In this document: in pieces, positions 14,751-22,881 of the stretch
How positions within the stretch are numbered: position 1 is the first letter of the stretch
Layout of the letters: each line of letters opens with the position of its first letter
Source: Candidatus Nitrosocaldaceae archaeon
GTDB lineage: Archaea; Thermoproteota; Nitrososphaeria; Nitrososphaerales; Nitrosocaldaceae
DNA length: 27,208 nt
Assembly: GCA_026002835.1 (NCBI GenBank)
Contig: BPGC01000020.1
Coordinates: forward strand, 1 to 27,208
Direction: 5' to 3'
Made by a program: the position numbers and the translations under genes
Notes under the pieces: model-generated
What the model saw: the letters and a program-made list of their open reading frames with translations, nothing else
The model's database searches: none
Told to the model about the DNA's origin: nothing

Positions 14751-16169
14751 ATGCAAGAGTTAATAATAGCAAAGTTTGGAGGTAGTACGTTAGGAGTAAA
14801 CGGTTCTGGTATACCAGTGATAATAGATAGGATTAAGAATTTGAGCAAAGATGATAGAAAGATATTAGCTGTATTCTCTGCTCCATTGACTGAGTATAAT
14901 AATAAGAAAAGATCTCTAACAGATGTAGCATTATACATAGGAGAGGCTTATGCAGATAATAGATTGGTAGACGTTGAGATCTTAAGAGATGTTTATATAG
15001 ATATAGCTAAAAAGTATATGAATGATCAATATAGAGAAGAGTTCTTCAATATCCTTGAAGAATTGTATAAGCAAGTATTAATAGCGTTAAAACAAGCGAT
15101 GGAGTATAAAAGGTTTGTAGATGTAATAAGAGCTAGGGTTCTAGCATATAGTGGAGAAATTGCTATATCTTATGCAATGAAGTATATTCTTAAGAGTAAT
15201 GGCTTAAAAGTAGATAATGTAAGTATTGATGAATGGCCTATAATAACAGATGATAATTTTGAAGCAGCTAACTTTTTGTATAATGAATCGAAGGAACGAT
15301 TAGATGGTTTATTAGCATTGATCGATGAGAATGATATAGTTACAATAGGAGGTTTCATAGGAAGAACAATAGATGGTTTAGAGACAACTTATGAAAGAGG
15401 AGGTTCTGATAGAACCGCAGCAGATCTAGCAATATTATTGAATGATACTTATGATGTTAGTATTGATCTAGAGAAAGATGGAGCTGTATTAAGTGCAGAT
15501 CCAAAGATAGTAGATAAGGATCTAGAACATATAGACTATTTATCATATAATGAAGCAATACTTGCTGGGATGTTTGGCATGAAGATATTAGATCCAATAG
15601 CAATTAAAGAGATCGAAGAGTTTGATCTAAACATACCAATAGTTATAACAGATATAAACAATCCATCAAAGTATACATTAATAAAGAAAGAATCTAAGGA
15701 TAGCAAGAACCCATTGAAGATAGTTACTGGCAGAAAGAGTTGTGCAATAGTAAAAGTTAGAAGCGATAACGCATGGCATCTATTAGCATCGTTAAGGAAA
15801 GAGAGAAGATATAGTGAATTTGTAATCCTTAGCCCTTATATAGTTGATGATACAGATATATCTAGAATATTGTTCTTAGATGGTATATACGTTAGAAGAA
15901 ATGAGCGTTATATAAAAGCATACGATAAAGATGCAATATTAACATACAATAGAGGTGCTATAACATTGATAGGAGATAATATGGCTAAAATACCTAACAT
16001 AGCATCTATAGCTAGTAGCACTGTAGGAGAAAATAATATCAATATATTAAACATGGATGCACAAGAAGAAACATCTAGGATATTGATAATAGTTGAGGAT
16101 AAGAATGAAAATGTAGAAAATGCAATAAGAGCTATACATGCTAAGAGAAAAGGAATTATAACTTTATAA
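14751..16169 (+). CDS. Aspartokinase with C-terminal ACT domains
   Basis: The 472-residue enzyme phosphorylates aspartate, the entry to threonine, methionine and (in some archaea) lysine synthesis. The amino-acid-kinase domain (about 1-300) shows KFGGSTLG at residues 8-15 and the signature TYERGGSDRTAADLA near 215-230. The last 150 residues form two ACT-like units (SENAWH-type segment near 340, and NNINILNMDAQEETSRILII near 425-445), which usually bind threonine or lysine for feedback control. No other amino-acid biosynthesis gene is adjacent. Which end product controls it cannot be told from sequence alone. Confidence 0.93.
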   Translation: MQELIIAKFGGSTLGVNGSGIPVIIDRIKNLSKDDRKILAVFSAPLTEYNNKKRSLTDVALYIGEAYADNRLVDVEILRDVYIDIAKKYMNDQYREEFFNILEELYKQVLIALKQAMEYKRFVDVIRARVLAYSGEIAISYAMKYILKSNGLKVDNVSIDEWPIITDDNFEAANFLYNESKERLDGLLALIDENDIVTIGGFIGRTIDGLETTYERGGSDRTAADLAILLNDTYDVSIDLEKDGAVLSADPKIVDKDLEHIDYLSYNEAILAGMFGMKILDPIAIKEIEEFDLNIPIVITDINNPSKYTLIKKESKDSKNPLKIVTGRKSCAIVKVRSDNAWHLLASLRKERRYSEFVILSPYIVDDTDISRILFLDGIYVRRNERYIKAYDKDAILTYNRGAITLIGDNMAKIPNIASIASSTVGENNINILNMDAQEETSRILIIVEDKNENVENAIRAIHAKRKGIITL

Positions 16170-16272
16170 TTCCTTTATAAATGGATTACTTCTAAGATTA
16201 TATTATGTACTTGATTAAATATGAAAATATATTAGTATATTCTTTGGAATAGAAAATTCTAAATATGGTATT

Positions 16273-17193
16273 ATGAAAGTAGATATGTATAACAAGATGT
16301 CTAATACACAAGAAGATGAAGAAGGTTTTTTAGCTGGTGGTAGAATAGCAAAATTATCATTTATAACATTAGCTGCTTTAGGCGTTGCAGAAGTTGTAAT
16401 AGGCTTAATAACAAATAGTATAGTAACATTTGCTGATGGAATAGATTCATTTGGAGATGCTGCTATATCTTTGATAGTATGGTTAGGTTTGCTTATAGCC
16501 AAAAGGAAACCAGATTCTCGATTTGGATTCGGTTATTATAAAGTTGAGAGCTTTGCTGCTTTACTAGCAGCTGTAGGTATGGTAGTAATGGGCTCATTTA
16601 TAACATATCAAGCCATACAAAATCTATTACATCCTCATGATATAGAACATCCAGAGATTGCTGTTATAGTATTATCTATAGCAGCTAGCATCTCTGGCTA
16701 TAGAGCTTACCAGATGCATAAGATAGCAAAGAGATACAATCTATTATCGTTAAGCACAGACGCAAAGAACTCTATAAAAGATAGCTCTGCTTCAGTAATA
16801 GGTTTAATAAGCATAATAATATTCATGCAGACTGGATTTATTCAGATGGATGCTATAGGAGCATTAGCTATAGCAGCATTTATCTTCTCAGTATCATATG
16901 TAGCAATAAAAGAGTCATCTTTGATATTATTAGATGCTGTCAAAAATCCTAAACTTATTGAAGAGTTAAAGAATTTCATAGAGAAGAGATATAGGTTAAA
17001 TGTATTAAATATATTACTAAGACCATTAGGACCATATTTGCATGGAGAAGTTCAAGTATTAGTAGAAGGAGATATGACTATAGATGAGTTCGATGATATA
17101 GCAGAAGATATAGAGAAGGGTGTAAAGAAAGTATTTCCTAGAATAAAAAAGTTGGTTGTAACCGCTGAACCTAGAGAATACTATGAACAATAA
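16273..17193 (+). CDS. Cation diffusion facilitator (CDF) metal transporter
   Basis: The 306-residue protein has about six membrane helices (residues 30-220) and a cytoplasmic C-terminal domain (225-306). In TM2 it has ADGIDSFGD, giving the DxxxD metal pair D58/D62. In TM5 the expected HxxxD of zinc transporters reads N166-SIK-D170. The FGFGYYKVESFAALLA segment after TM2 is a family mark. CDF proteins export Zn, Mn, Fe or Co by proton exchange; the His-to-Asn change makes a standard zinc specificity uncertain. Alternative Met codons at residues 5 and 9 make the exact start unsure. Confidence 0.92.
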   Translation: MKVDMYNKMSNTQEDEEGFLAGGRIAKLSFITLAALGVAEVVIGLITNSIVTFADGIDSFGDAAISLIVWLGLLIAKRKPDSRFGFGYYKVESFAALLAAVGMVVMGSFITYQAIQNLLHPHDIEHPEIAVIVLSIAASISGYRAYQMHKIAKRYNLLSLSTDAKNSIKDSSASVIGLISIIIFMQTGFIQMDAIGALAIAAFIFSVSYVAIKESSLILLDAVKNPKLIEELKNFIEKRYRLNVLNILLRPLGPYLHGEVQVLVEGDMTIDEFDDIAEDIEKGVKKVFPRIKKLVVTAEPREYYEQ

Positions 17194-17220
17194 AATTAAA
17201 GTTTGTTATTATTGAGAGTA

Positions 17221-17505
17221 ATGGGTCTAAGCAGACAGTTAAGGGATATGTTAGATCAGTTGATCGATGATAAGATAAAAGAGGCTAGAGAGTTCAGATT
17301 AACTGCCAATACATTCAAACCATTGATAAATGAAGATGTAGATTTTGCACTAGGAGCAATAGTAGGAGAGATCAATGGCTTATTCCATCACCTCTTCATA
17401 GCAATAAATAAGAGAGAGATGGATGATGAAGAGTTAGCAGAAGTTTATCATGTTATTAGAAGTAGAGCATCGGAGATCCATTCAGCACTTTTGAATATTG
17501 AATGA
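17221..17505 (+). CDS. Small helical protein of unknown function
   Basis: Not recognised. From ATG 17221 the protein has 94 residues, nearly all predicted helical and charged (SRQLRDMLDQLIDDKIKEAR at the start; later DVDFALGAIVGEINGLFHH), without membrane segments or cysteines, so a small soluble helical bundle is likely. The frame is open back to a TTG at 17203, but ATG was preferred. It follows the CDF gene by 27 nt and may be co-transcribed with it. Its TGA abuts the TCA (reverse stop) of the next convergent gene. Confidence 0.6.
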   Translation: MGLSRQLRDMLDQLIDDKIKEAREFRLTANTFKPLINEDVDFALGAIVGEINGLFHHLFIAINKREMDDEELAEVYHVIRSRASEIHSALLNIE

Positions 17506-17763
17506 TCATATATTATACTTCTCCTTGAACTCTTTAACCTTTTCATAGAGTTTATCCCAGTCCCAAAAACCTACATTTTGGCTAGCTAATGCTACTTTCC
17601 ATTCTCCTTTCCTTAATTCCCATGAGTATAATCTTAACTCTTTCTTATTACTAGTTTCAACTACAACAAGAGCAATCCATCTCTTACCACTCTTATATAT
17701 TGTATATCCATCTAGAACCTTCTGTTCAAAACCTTCATAACTCTTAACTGGAAATTCTTCCAT
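17506..17763 (-). CDS. Small Trp-rich protein of unknown function
   Basis: Not recognised. The 85-residue product from ATG 17763 starts MEEFPVKSYEGFEQKVLDGY and contains a beta-strand-rich stretch (WIALVVVETSNKKELRLYSW) and several Trp residues (GFWDWDKLYEKVKEF at the end). It looks like a small soluble alpha/beta protein. The frame extends upstream to 17829, but the extra 22 residues are hydrophobic and irregular and the internal ATG is more natural. It is divergent from the B12-binding subunit gene, about 110 nt apart. Confidence 0.58.
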   Translation of the reverse strand: MEEFPVKSYEGFEQKVLDGYTIYKSGKRWIALVVVETSNKKELRLYSWELRKGEWKVALASQNVGFWDWDKLYEKVKEFKEKYNI

Positions 17764-17875
17764 GTGTATAGTATTATAATCATAGTATATAAATGCTGGA
17801 TCTAGTATTAATAATTGAATAATAATCAAGAATTATGAATAAAGGATTTTAAAACCCTTTATGCTAAATTATAGC

Positions 17876-18292
17876 ATGCAAACCAGCAAACAGAAACCAA
17901 TTAGAATACTAGTAGCAAAACTAGGATTGGATGGACATGATAGAGGAGCGTTGGTTTTATGTAGAGCATTTAGAGATGCTGGGATGGAAGTTATCTATTC
18001 TGGTTTATTTGCTACTCCAGAACAAGTTGCAAGGATGGCTATAGATGAAGATGTAGACGCAGTTGCTATGAGTTTATTAAACGGTGCTCATCTAACATTA
18101 TTCCCAAAGGTTGCTAAACTATTGAAAGAGTATGGTAGAGATGATATTGTATTGGTAGGAGGAGGAGTAATACCAGAGAAGGATAAGAAGTTATTAGAAG
18201 AGCAAGGAATAACTGGTAATTTTGGACCAGGAACACCATTACAGACTATAATAGATCATATAGTAAATGAGGTTAATAAGAGACGTAAATGA
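17876..18292 (+). CDS. Methylmalonyl-CoA mutase small subunit (B12-binding domain)
   Basis: The 138-residue product is a stand-alone cobalamin-binding domain. LDGHDRG contains the DxHxxG motif, whose His ligates cobalt, and VGGGVIPEKD and FGPGTP complete the nucleotide-tail pocket. In archaea it pairs with a separately encoded catalytic subunit to interconvert methylmalonyl-CoA and succinyl-CoA; that subunit is not in the window. The ATG at 17876 was preferred to the in-frame ATG at 17861 because TTTTAAAA (17847-17854) lies at leaderless distance from it. The stop overlaps the Nsun methyltransferase start by four bases. Confidence 0.92.
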   Translation: MQTSKQKPIRILVAKLGLDGHDRGALVLCRAFRDAGMEVIYSGLFATPEQVARMAIDEDVDAVAMSLLNGAHLTLFPKVAKLLKEYGRDDIVLVGGGVIPEKDKKLLEEQGITGNFGPGTPLQTIIDHIVNEVNKRRK

Positions 18293-19236
18293 CAATATTA
18301 TTTTCTAGCACTAATGAGAGTAAGGAGTTAGCAAAAAAGTATGGATATAAAGAATGGATGATCTCTAGGTTTATGAATTATATTCCAAATGTAGATGAGT
18401 TTCTTAATTCTATGGAGAATTTTAGATATAAATATATAAGATTAAATAGTCTAAAGAGAGATCCTAAATACATTAAAGATCGATTAAGAAATAAAGGCTT
18501 TGAATTGAAAGATACTGTAATAGATGAGGTTTACCAAGTTAATAGCATATATCCATTAGGTGCAACTACTGAATATTTGTTAGGTTATTATTACATACAA
18601 GATCTAAGTTCATGCATTGCTGTAAAAGCATTAGATCCTAAACCATTTGAAGATAATATAGATATGTGTGCATCTCCAGGTGGAAAGAGCAGTTATATAG
18701 CACAGCTCATGAATAATCAAGGTTTGTTAGTTGCTATAGAAGCAAACAAGGATAGATTATCAGCATTGTTATCAAACCTTAGTAGATGTGGAGTTAGTAA
18801 TGCTACGATATTTAATATGGATGCTACTAATGCTAGTCTATTATCATTAAAGTTTGATAAAGTCATGCTTGATGCTCCATGTTCTTGTGAAGGAGTAATA
18901 CCAAAAGATATAGAGCGTAGATATAATAGAGAACCAAAAGATATAGAGTATTGTAGTATAATACAGAAAAGATTGTTAGATGAGGCTATAAAGATTGTTA
19001 AAGATGATGGGATAATAGTATATTCTACTTGCTCCTTTGCACCCGAAGAGGATGAGGCTATTATAGATTATGCCATTAAACGTTATAATGTCAAGATTGA
19101 ACCGTTACCATATGGTTCAGAAGGATTAAGCAAGTTTGGTGATCTTGTATTTGATCAGCAAGTTAGGAATGCTAGGAGGTTTTATCCGCATATTCATAAT
19201 ACACTAGGTTTTTTCATCGCAAAGATCAGATTATAG
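18289..19236 (+). CDS. Nsun/RsmB-family RNA m5C methyltransferase
   Basis: The 315-residue protein has the NOL1/NOP2/Sun core: SAM site DMCASPGGKSSYIAQ (126-140), motif IV DAPCSCEGV (C198) and motif VI YSTCSFAPEEDEAI with the catalytic cysteine C248. These enzymes methylate cytosine C5 in tRNA or rRNA. There is no PUA domain; the N-terminal part (1-115) is the usual small leader domain with YIRLNSLK. The ATGA overlap with the mutase subunit gene indicates one transcript, though no functional link is evident. Whether tRNA or rRNA is the substrate is open. Confidence 0.9.
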   Translation: MTILFSSTNESKELAKKYGYKEWMISRFMNYIPNVDEFLNSMENFRYKYIRLNSLKRDPKYIKDRLRNKGFELKDTVIDEVYQVNSIYPLGATTEYLLGYYYIQDLSSCIAVKALDPKPFEDNIDMCASPGGKSSYIAQLMNNQGLLVAIEANKDRLSALLSNLSRCGVSNATIFNMDATNASLLSLKFDKVMLDAPCSCEGVIPKDIERRYNREPKDIEYCSIIQKRLLDEAIKIVKDDGIIVYSTCSFAPEEDEAIIDYAIKRYNVKIEPLPYGSEGLSKFGDLVFDQQVRNARRFYPHIHNTLGFFIAKIRL

Positions 19237-19343
19237 AATATTTTTTATATTCGATTAAAATGTTAAGTTTCTAAATATAATATAATTTTAATTAATAATG
19301 CGGGGGGTGGGATTTGAACCCACGAACCCCTGAGGGACGGGAT

Positions 19344-19356
19344 CACCCATCCAGAT
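19344..19356 (-). other. 13-nt intron of tRNA-Leu(TAA), canonical 37/38 site
   Basis: ATCTGGATGGGTG. The bulge-helix-bulge is CTTA pairing TGGG with bulges AG^A and TG^A, nearly the same as in tRNA-Leu(CAA). Confidence 0.87.
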
Positions 19357-19370
19357 CTTAAGTCCCGCGC

Positions 19371-19387
19371 TTCCAATATTCTAGCCT
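19371..19387 (-). other. 17-nt non-canonical D-arm intron of tRNA-Leu(TAA)
   Basis: AGGCTAGAATATTGGAA. A perfect CCAA/TTGG helix with bulges AG^A and AA^G fixes the cut sites. Removal restores the D-arm GCC-(13 nt)-GGC, placing the intron about position 23/24. The outer helix is weak, so the boundary could shift: a 15-nt intron is possible but would give a 15-nt D-loop. Confidence 0.75.
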
Positions 19388-19495
19388 CTTTGGCCAGGCT
19401 CGGCGACCCCCGCAGATTCAGCAAATAAATCATATATATACTCGTATATTATTCTTAGGAAGATTAATAAGTTTGGTTATTAAGCAAAAACATGT

Positions 19496-19569
19496 GCCTC
19501 GGTAGCTCAGCCTGGTAGAGCGAGTGCCTTGTAAGCACTAGGTCGCGGGATCGAAGCCCGCCCGAGGCT
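19496..19569 (+). tRNA. tRNA-Thr(TGT)
   Basis: A full 74-nt cloverleaf without intron: acceptor GCCTCGG/CCGAGGC, discriminator T (usual for archaeal tRNA-Thr), D-stem GCTC/GAGC, anticodon stem AGTGC/GCACT with loop CTTGTAA (anticodon TGT), T-stem GCGGG/CCCGC with loop ATCGAAG. CCA is not encoded. It is divergent from tRNA-Leu(TAA) across an 82-nt A/T-rich gap (19414-19495) that must hold both promoters. Its 3' half is antisense to the end of the reverse gyrase reading frame. Confidence 0.95.
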
Positions 19570-22500
19570 TGATGCTCTCATATAACTCATACAATTCTAG
19601 AAGAATCTTATTAGCATCTGCTCCTTCTTCTATCTCATCCATCCTTGCTTCTAATTCTCTAGTAAACTCTTCAGATACTACTTTCTTATAATTTGTTAAT
19701 AAGAAATTGTAAACTTTTCTTCCTAACTTCGTTGGTATAAGGAAACCTTTAGAATCTATAGCATACCTTCTATCCAAAATCTTGCTTATTATTATAGAAT
19801 ATGTAGAAGGTCTTCCTATACCTTTATCCTTCATATCTTTAACCAATTCTCCTTGTGTATAAGGATAAATAGTTGGTTTCTTCTTTATAGATGAATATGT
19901 AATCTTTACTCTGCTCTTTATCTTATCATATATCCTAATTGGCAAGATTGATGTAAAACCATAATCCTCAATACTAATAGGAAATTCTATTCTAGTATTA
20001 AGTTCTATAATATCTGCTATCTGATATCTTATCTTAGCACTCTTCATCTGACTAGCTATAAAACGCTTGAATATTAACGAGTATAACTTTAGATGATTAG
20101 GAGTTATATTCTTTATATTTACCTCTCTTATATAATCTAATAAAGCGTTAAGATCTAAAGGTTTAGTAGGTCTAATACATTCATGCGCTCCTTCTTTACT
20201 CCAACCTCTAGCATTGAAATTATCGAGAGTTTGTTCAAGGTATCTCTTTGCCAATTCCATACCTTCTTTACTAACTCTAATGCTATCAGTTCTATGGTAT
20301 GTTATCAACCCTAACTCGAATAGATCTTGTGCTAGTTGCATCGTTTGATTTGCATTGAAATGTAATTGCTTAAATGCTTCATATAATAAAGAATCGGTAG
20401 AGAATGGTGGTTTAGGATCTACTTCTCTTACCTCTTCTACCAACTTACAGCTTAACTCCTCTAATCTTAGTTGAGGTTTCTCTTTATAATTAATATTAAA
20501 TCTAAATCCGTTTTCTAATGTTAATGTTAATACATACTGTTTTGATCTTATATATTGATCATATCTATCTATTATCCATCCTAATACTGGAGTTTGCACT
20601 CTGCCAGCTGATAATGTTTTATTATTAAATACATTCCATAATATCTGACTTAACTCAAAACCTAACCATCTATCCTCTATTCTCCTAACCATCTGTGCAT
20701 CCACTAACCTATCATCGATCGCTTTTTGCTCATCAATAGCTCTTCTTATAGATCTACTTGTAACCTCATGAAACTCTATCCTTTGTATATTATTATTTAC
20801 AGGCTTGATCATATGCTCTAGATCCCATGCTATCTTCTCTCCTTCTCTGTCTGGATCTGTTCCTAGTAATATTACATCTGATTCGTATGCTAATTCTCTA
20901 ATTCTTTCTATTCTAGTTATTGCATCATCTATATCATTAGATAAGCATCTAGGACAACTTTTGCTATATATGAATTGGTATGAGCATTTATTACACCTCT
21001 TTATAGTTGAGTAGATAGGAATGAAACTTGAATCTTTTACTAATACACCATACTCTCCTCCCTCTTCAACTAGATCTAGTATATGTCCTTTACTAGCAAC
21101 TATATTTATCAGATAGTTGCCTATAGTTACTTCATAAGAGTTAATTCCTAACCTTCTTCGCTTAGATGGTTTGCCAAATAATCTAGCAATTGTTTCAGCT
21201 TTATTTGGAGATTCTACTATAAGTAGAGTCGTTTTAACAAGATCTTTCTTACTGTCTATAATACTTAACTTTCTTCTATCTTCATCTATCTCTTTTAATA
21301 TTCTAGTTATATCTATCTCTTTTAATTCTTTAAATTGTACATCTTCAAAATACCATTGTAATTGGAACTCTAATGCCTTTAATAATTCTAGATCATCAGC
21401 TATTATTATAGATAATCCTTTAGTAACTCCTCCTGCATAGAGTCTAGAGGTTCTCCCAGAGGCTTGAATATATGTTCTCACATCTGACATCTCTATACTA
21501 TCACTAGTAACTTTCATTGTGGGATTTGCTCTTATAGCATCAAGAAACTCTTTATCGTTGATAATCTGCTTAATAAGTTCTGGAGATTTATCCATATTTT
21601 TATATCTTTTTGGTATATATCTTCTAAATATAGTAAAGAATAAGTTTGTGGTATTTGGGTTAAGCTCAGATAACCTAAATCGTATTTTAGGAACTGATGT
21701 AAAGATTGTATATCTAATTCTCTCTGGAAGGTTCAAGCCTCTAACTAGCATTCCATAATAAGTAGCAACTCCTACTAGTATATCGATATCTCCATTTCTA
21801 AACTTTTCAAATATCTTAGGATTAGCATTACTTGATACATAAGCTTCGGCTTTTATGCCTTTACTCTTTAATAATTCTGCAATTTGTATAGCAGAATCTT
21901 CTCCATCATATATACTAACAAAGATTAATCCTCCAGAACCTAGTCTTTTAACCAATCTATCTATCCTTTCATTAGTATATACATCTACAATATTCCTCAC
22001 ATTTGTTATAGATATGCCTATATCAAAACCTAGGAGATGCCTAAAGAGTAAAGGAGCCATTCCTCTAGGTTTGATAGTAGCACTTGATACAATAACTATA
22101 CCTTTACTTTTATGCTCATCGAACTTTCCAGTTCTTATATCATCTATAGCCTTCTTTATCTCATCTTCCTTATATCCTATCAATCTTAGGACTCTTATTG
22201 CATTCTTTGATCTCTTTAGTAATGAATCAGTATCATCTACAAATATAAGATTGAATTTATTGTTAATATCATCAAACCTTCTAGCTAGAAATGATGATGT
22301 TGTTATTAATAGATCTGCTTTATTTAATATTTTAATACTTTCTTCTCTCTCTTTAGCTTTCATCTTTGAATGTATTTTAACAATCTTTATCTTTAGATCC
22401 AATCTATCTATTATTGACGATGCTATGGAATATGCTTGTTCTACTAATAGATGTGTTGGCATTACTATATAGCTATTCTTGCCTTTTAATGCATTAAATA

Positions 22501-22861
22501 CAGATGCAAATATACCAAAATGTGTTTTGCCTAAACCAGTAGCAGCTATTATAGAGAAACTTTCCTCTCTAAGGAAACGTATAGCCCATTCTTTCTGAGC
22601 AGATCTCAATTTAAAACCATATGCTTTTTCAAATAATTCTTCAAACTCTCTGAACGCTTTTGCTTCATTATAGATTTTAGTATAATTCATAAGTTTATTA
22701 TTCGCTTCAAGATATCTACCTATCTTTATCTGCTTCTCAATTATATCTTCTTCATCAATTATATGCTCAATGCATTTGTCACAAGGCATTGATAACTTTA
22801 AACGCTCATCAGTTATCTCGTTACCACAATTAATGCATAAATCCTTGAATATAGATTTCAT
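19538..22861 (-). CDS. rgy: Reverse gyrase
   Basis: The 1107-residue enzyme introduces positive supercoils and is the hallmark of hyperthermophiles. In order: N-terminal zinc finger (C9, C12, C27, C30), SF2 helicase part with Walker A ATGLGKT (107-113), DDTD box (209-212) and QASGRTSR (467-474), then a type IA topoisomerase module with E550 of the TOPRIM fold, a second zinc finger (C623, C626, C636, C639), GTDPDREGE (667-675) and active-site Y855 in LITYHRTDS. All key residues are present. It lies 20 nt downstream of lysS on the same strand. Its last ten or so codons and TAG stop lie within the convergent tRNA-Thr gene (32-nt overlap), so the final residues are a translation of tRNA antisense sequence. 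Confidence 0.96.
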   Translation of the reverse strand: MKSIFKDLCINCGNEITDERLKLSMPCDKCIEHIIDEEDIIEKQIKIGRYLEANNKLMNYTKIYNEAKAFREFEELFEKAYGFKLRSAQKEWAIRFLREESFSIIAATGLGKTHFGIFASVFNALKGKNSYIVMPTHLLVEQAYSIASSIIDRLDLKIKIVKIHSKMKAKEREESIKILNKADLLITTSSFLARRFDDINNKFNLIFVDDTDSLLKRSKNAIRVLRLIGYKEDEIKKAIDDIRTGKFDEHKSKGIVIVSSATIKPRGMAPLLFRHLLGFDIGISITNVRNIVDVYTNERIDRLVKRLGSGGLIFVSIYDGEDSAIQIAELLKSKGIKAEAYVSSNANPKIFEKFRNGDIDILVGVATYYGMLVRGLNLPERIRYTIFTSVPKIRFRLSELNPNTTNLFFTIFRRYIPKRYKNMDKSPELIKQIINDKEFLDAIRANPTMKVTSDSIEMSDVRTYIQASGRTSRLYAGGVTKGLSIIIADDLELLKALEFQLQWYFEDVQFKELKEIDITRILKEIDEDRRKLSIIDSKKDLVKTTLLIVESPNKAETIARLFGKPSKRRRLGINSYEVTIGNYLINIVASKGHILDLVEEGGEYGVLVKDSSFIPIYSTIKRCNKCSYQFIYSKSCPRCLSNDIDDAITRIERIRELAYESDVILLGTDPDREGEKIAWDLEHMIKPVNNNIQRIEFHEVTSRSIRRAIDEQKAIDDRLVDAQMVRRIEDRWLGFELSQILWNVFNNKTLSAGRVQTPVLGWIIDRYDQYIRSKQYVLTLTLENGFRFNINYKEKPQLRLEELSCKLVEEVREVDPKPPFSTDSLLYEAFKQLHFNANQTMQLAQDLFELGLITYHRTDSIRVSKEGMELAKRYLEQTLDNFNARGWSKEGAHECIRPTKPLDLNALLDYIREVNIKNITPNHLKLYSLIFKRFIASQMKSAKIRYQIADIIELNTRIEFPISIEDYGFTSILPIRIYDKIKSRVKITYSSIKKKPTIYPYTQGELVKDMKDKGIGRPSTYSIIISKILDRRYAIDSKGFLIPTKLGRKVYNFLLTNYKKVVSEEFTRELEARMDEIEEGADANKILLELYELYESIKPRAGFDPAT

Positions 22862-22881
22862 AGAATAGATTGATTATAGTT

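Larger units (their letters stand above)
19299..19413 (-). tRNA. tRNA-Leu(TAA), with two introns
   Basis: The reverse strand gives acceptor GCGGGGG/CCCCCGC with discriminator A, T-arm GTGGG/CCCAC with TTCAAAT, a 14-nt class II variable arm and anticodon stem CGGGA/TCCCG with loop CTTAAGA (anticodon TAA). Two insertions must be removed: 13 nt at the normal 37/38 site and 17 nt in the D-arm. This leaves 85 nt, exactly the length of the intron-spliced tRNA-Leu(CAA) at 946-1042, with the same 13-nt D-loop. CCA is not encoded. Confidence 0.93.

Noticed and set aside
20805..22472. Plus-strand frames up to 205 codons antisense to reverse gyrase.
   Set aside because: The opposite strand encodes a complete reverse gyrase with all motifs; the antisense products have shadow composition.
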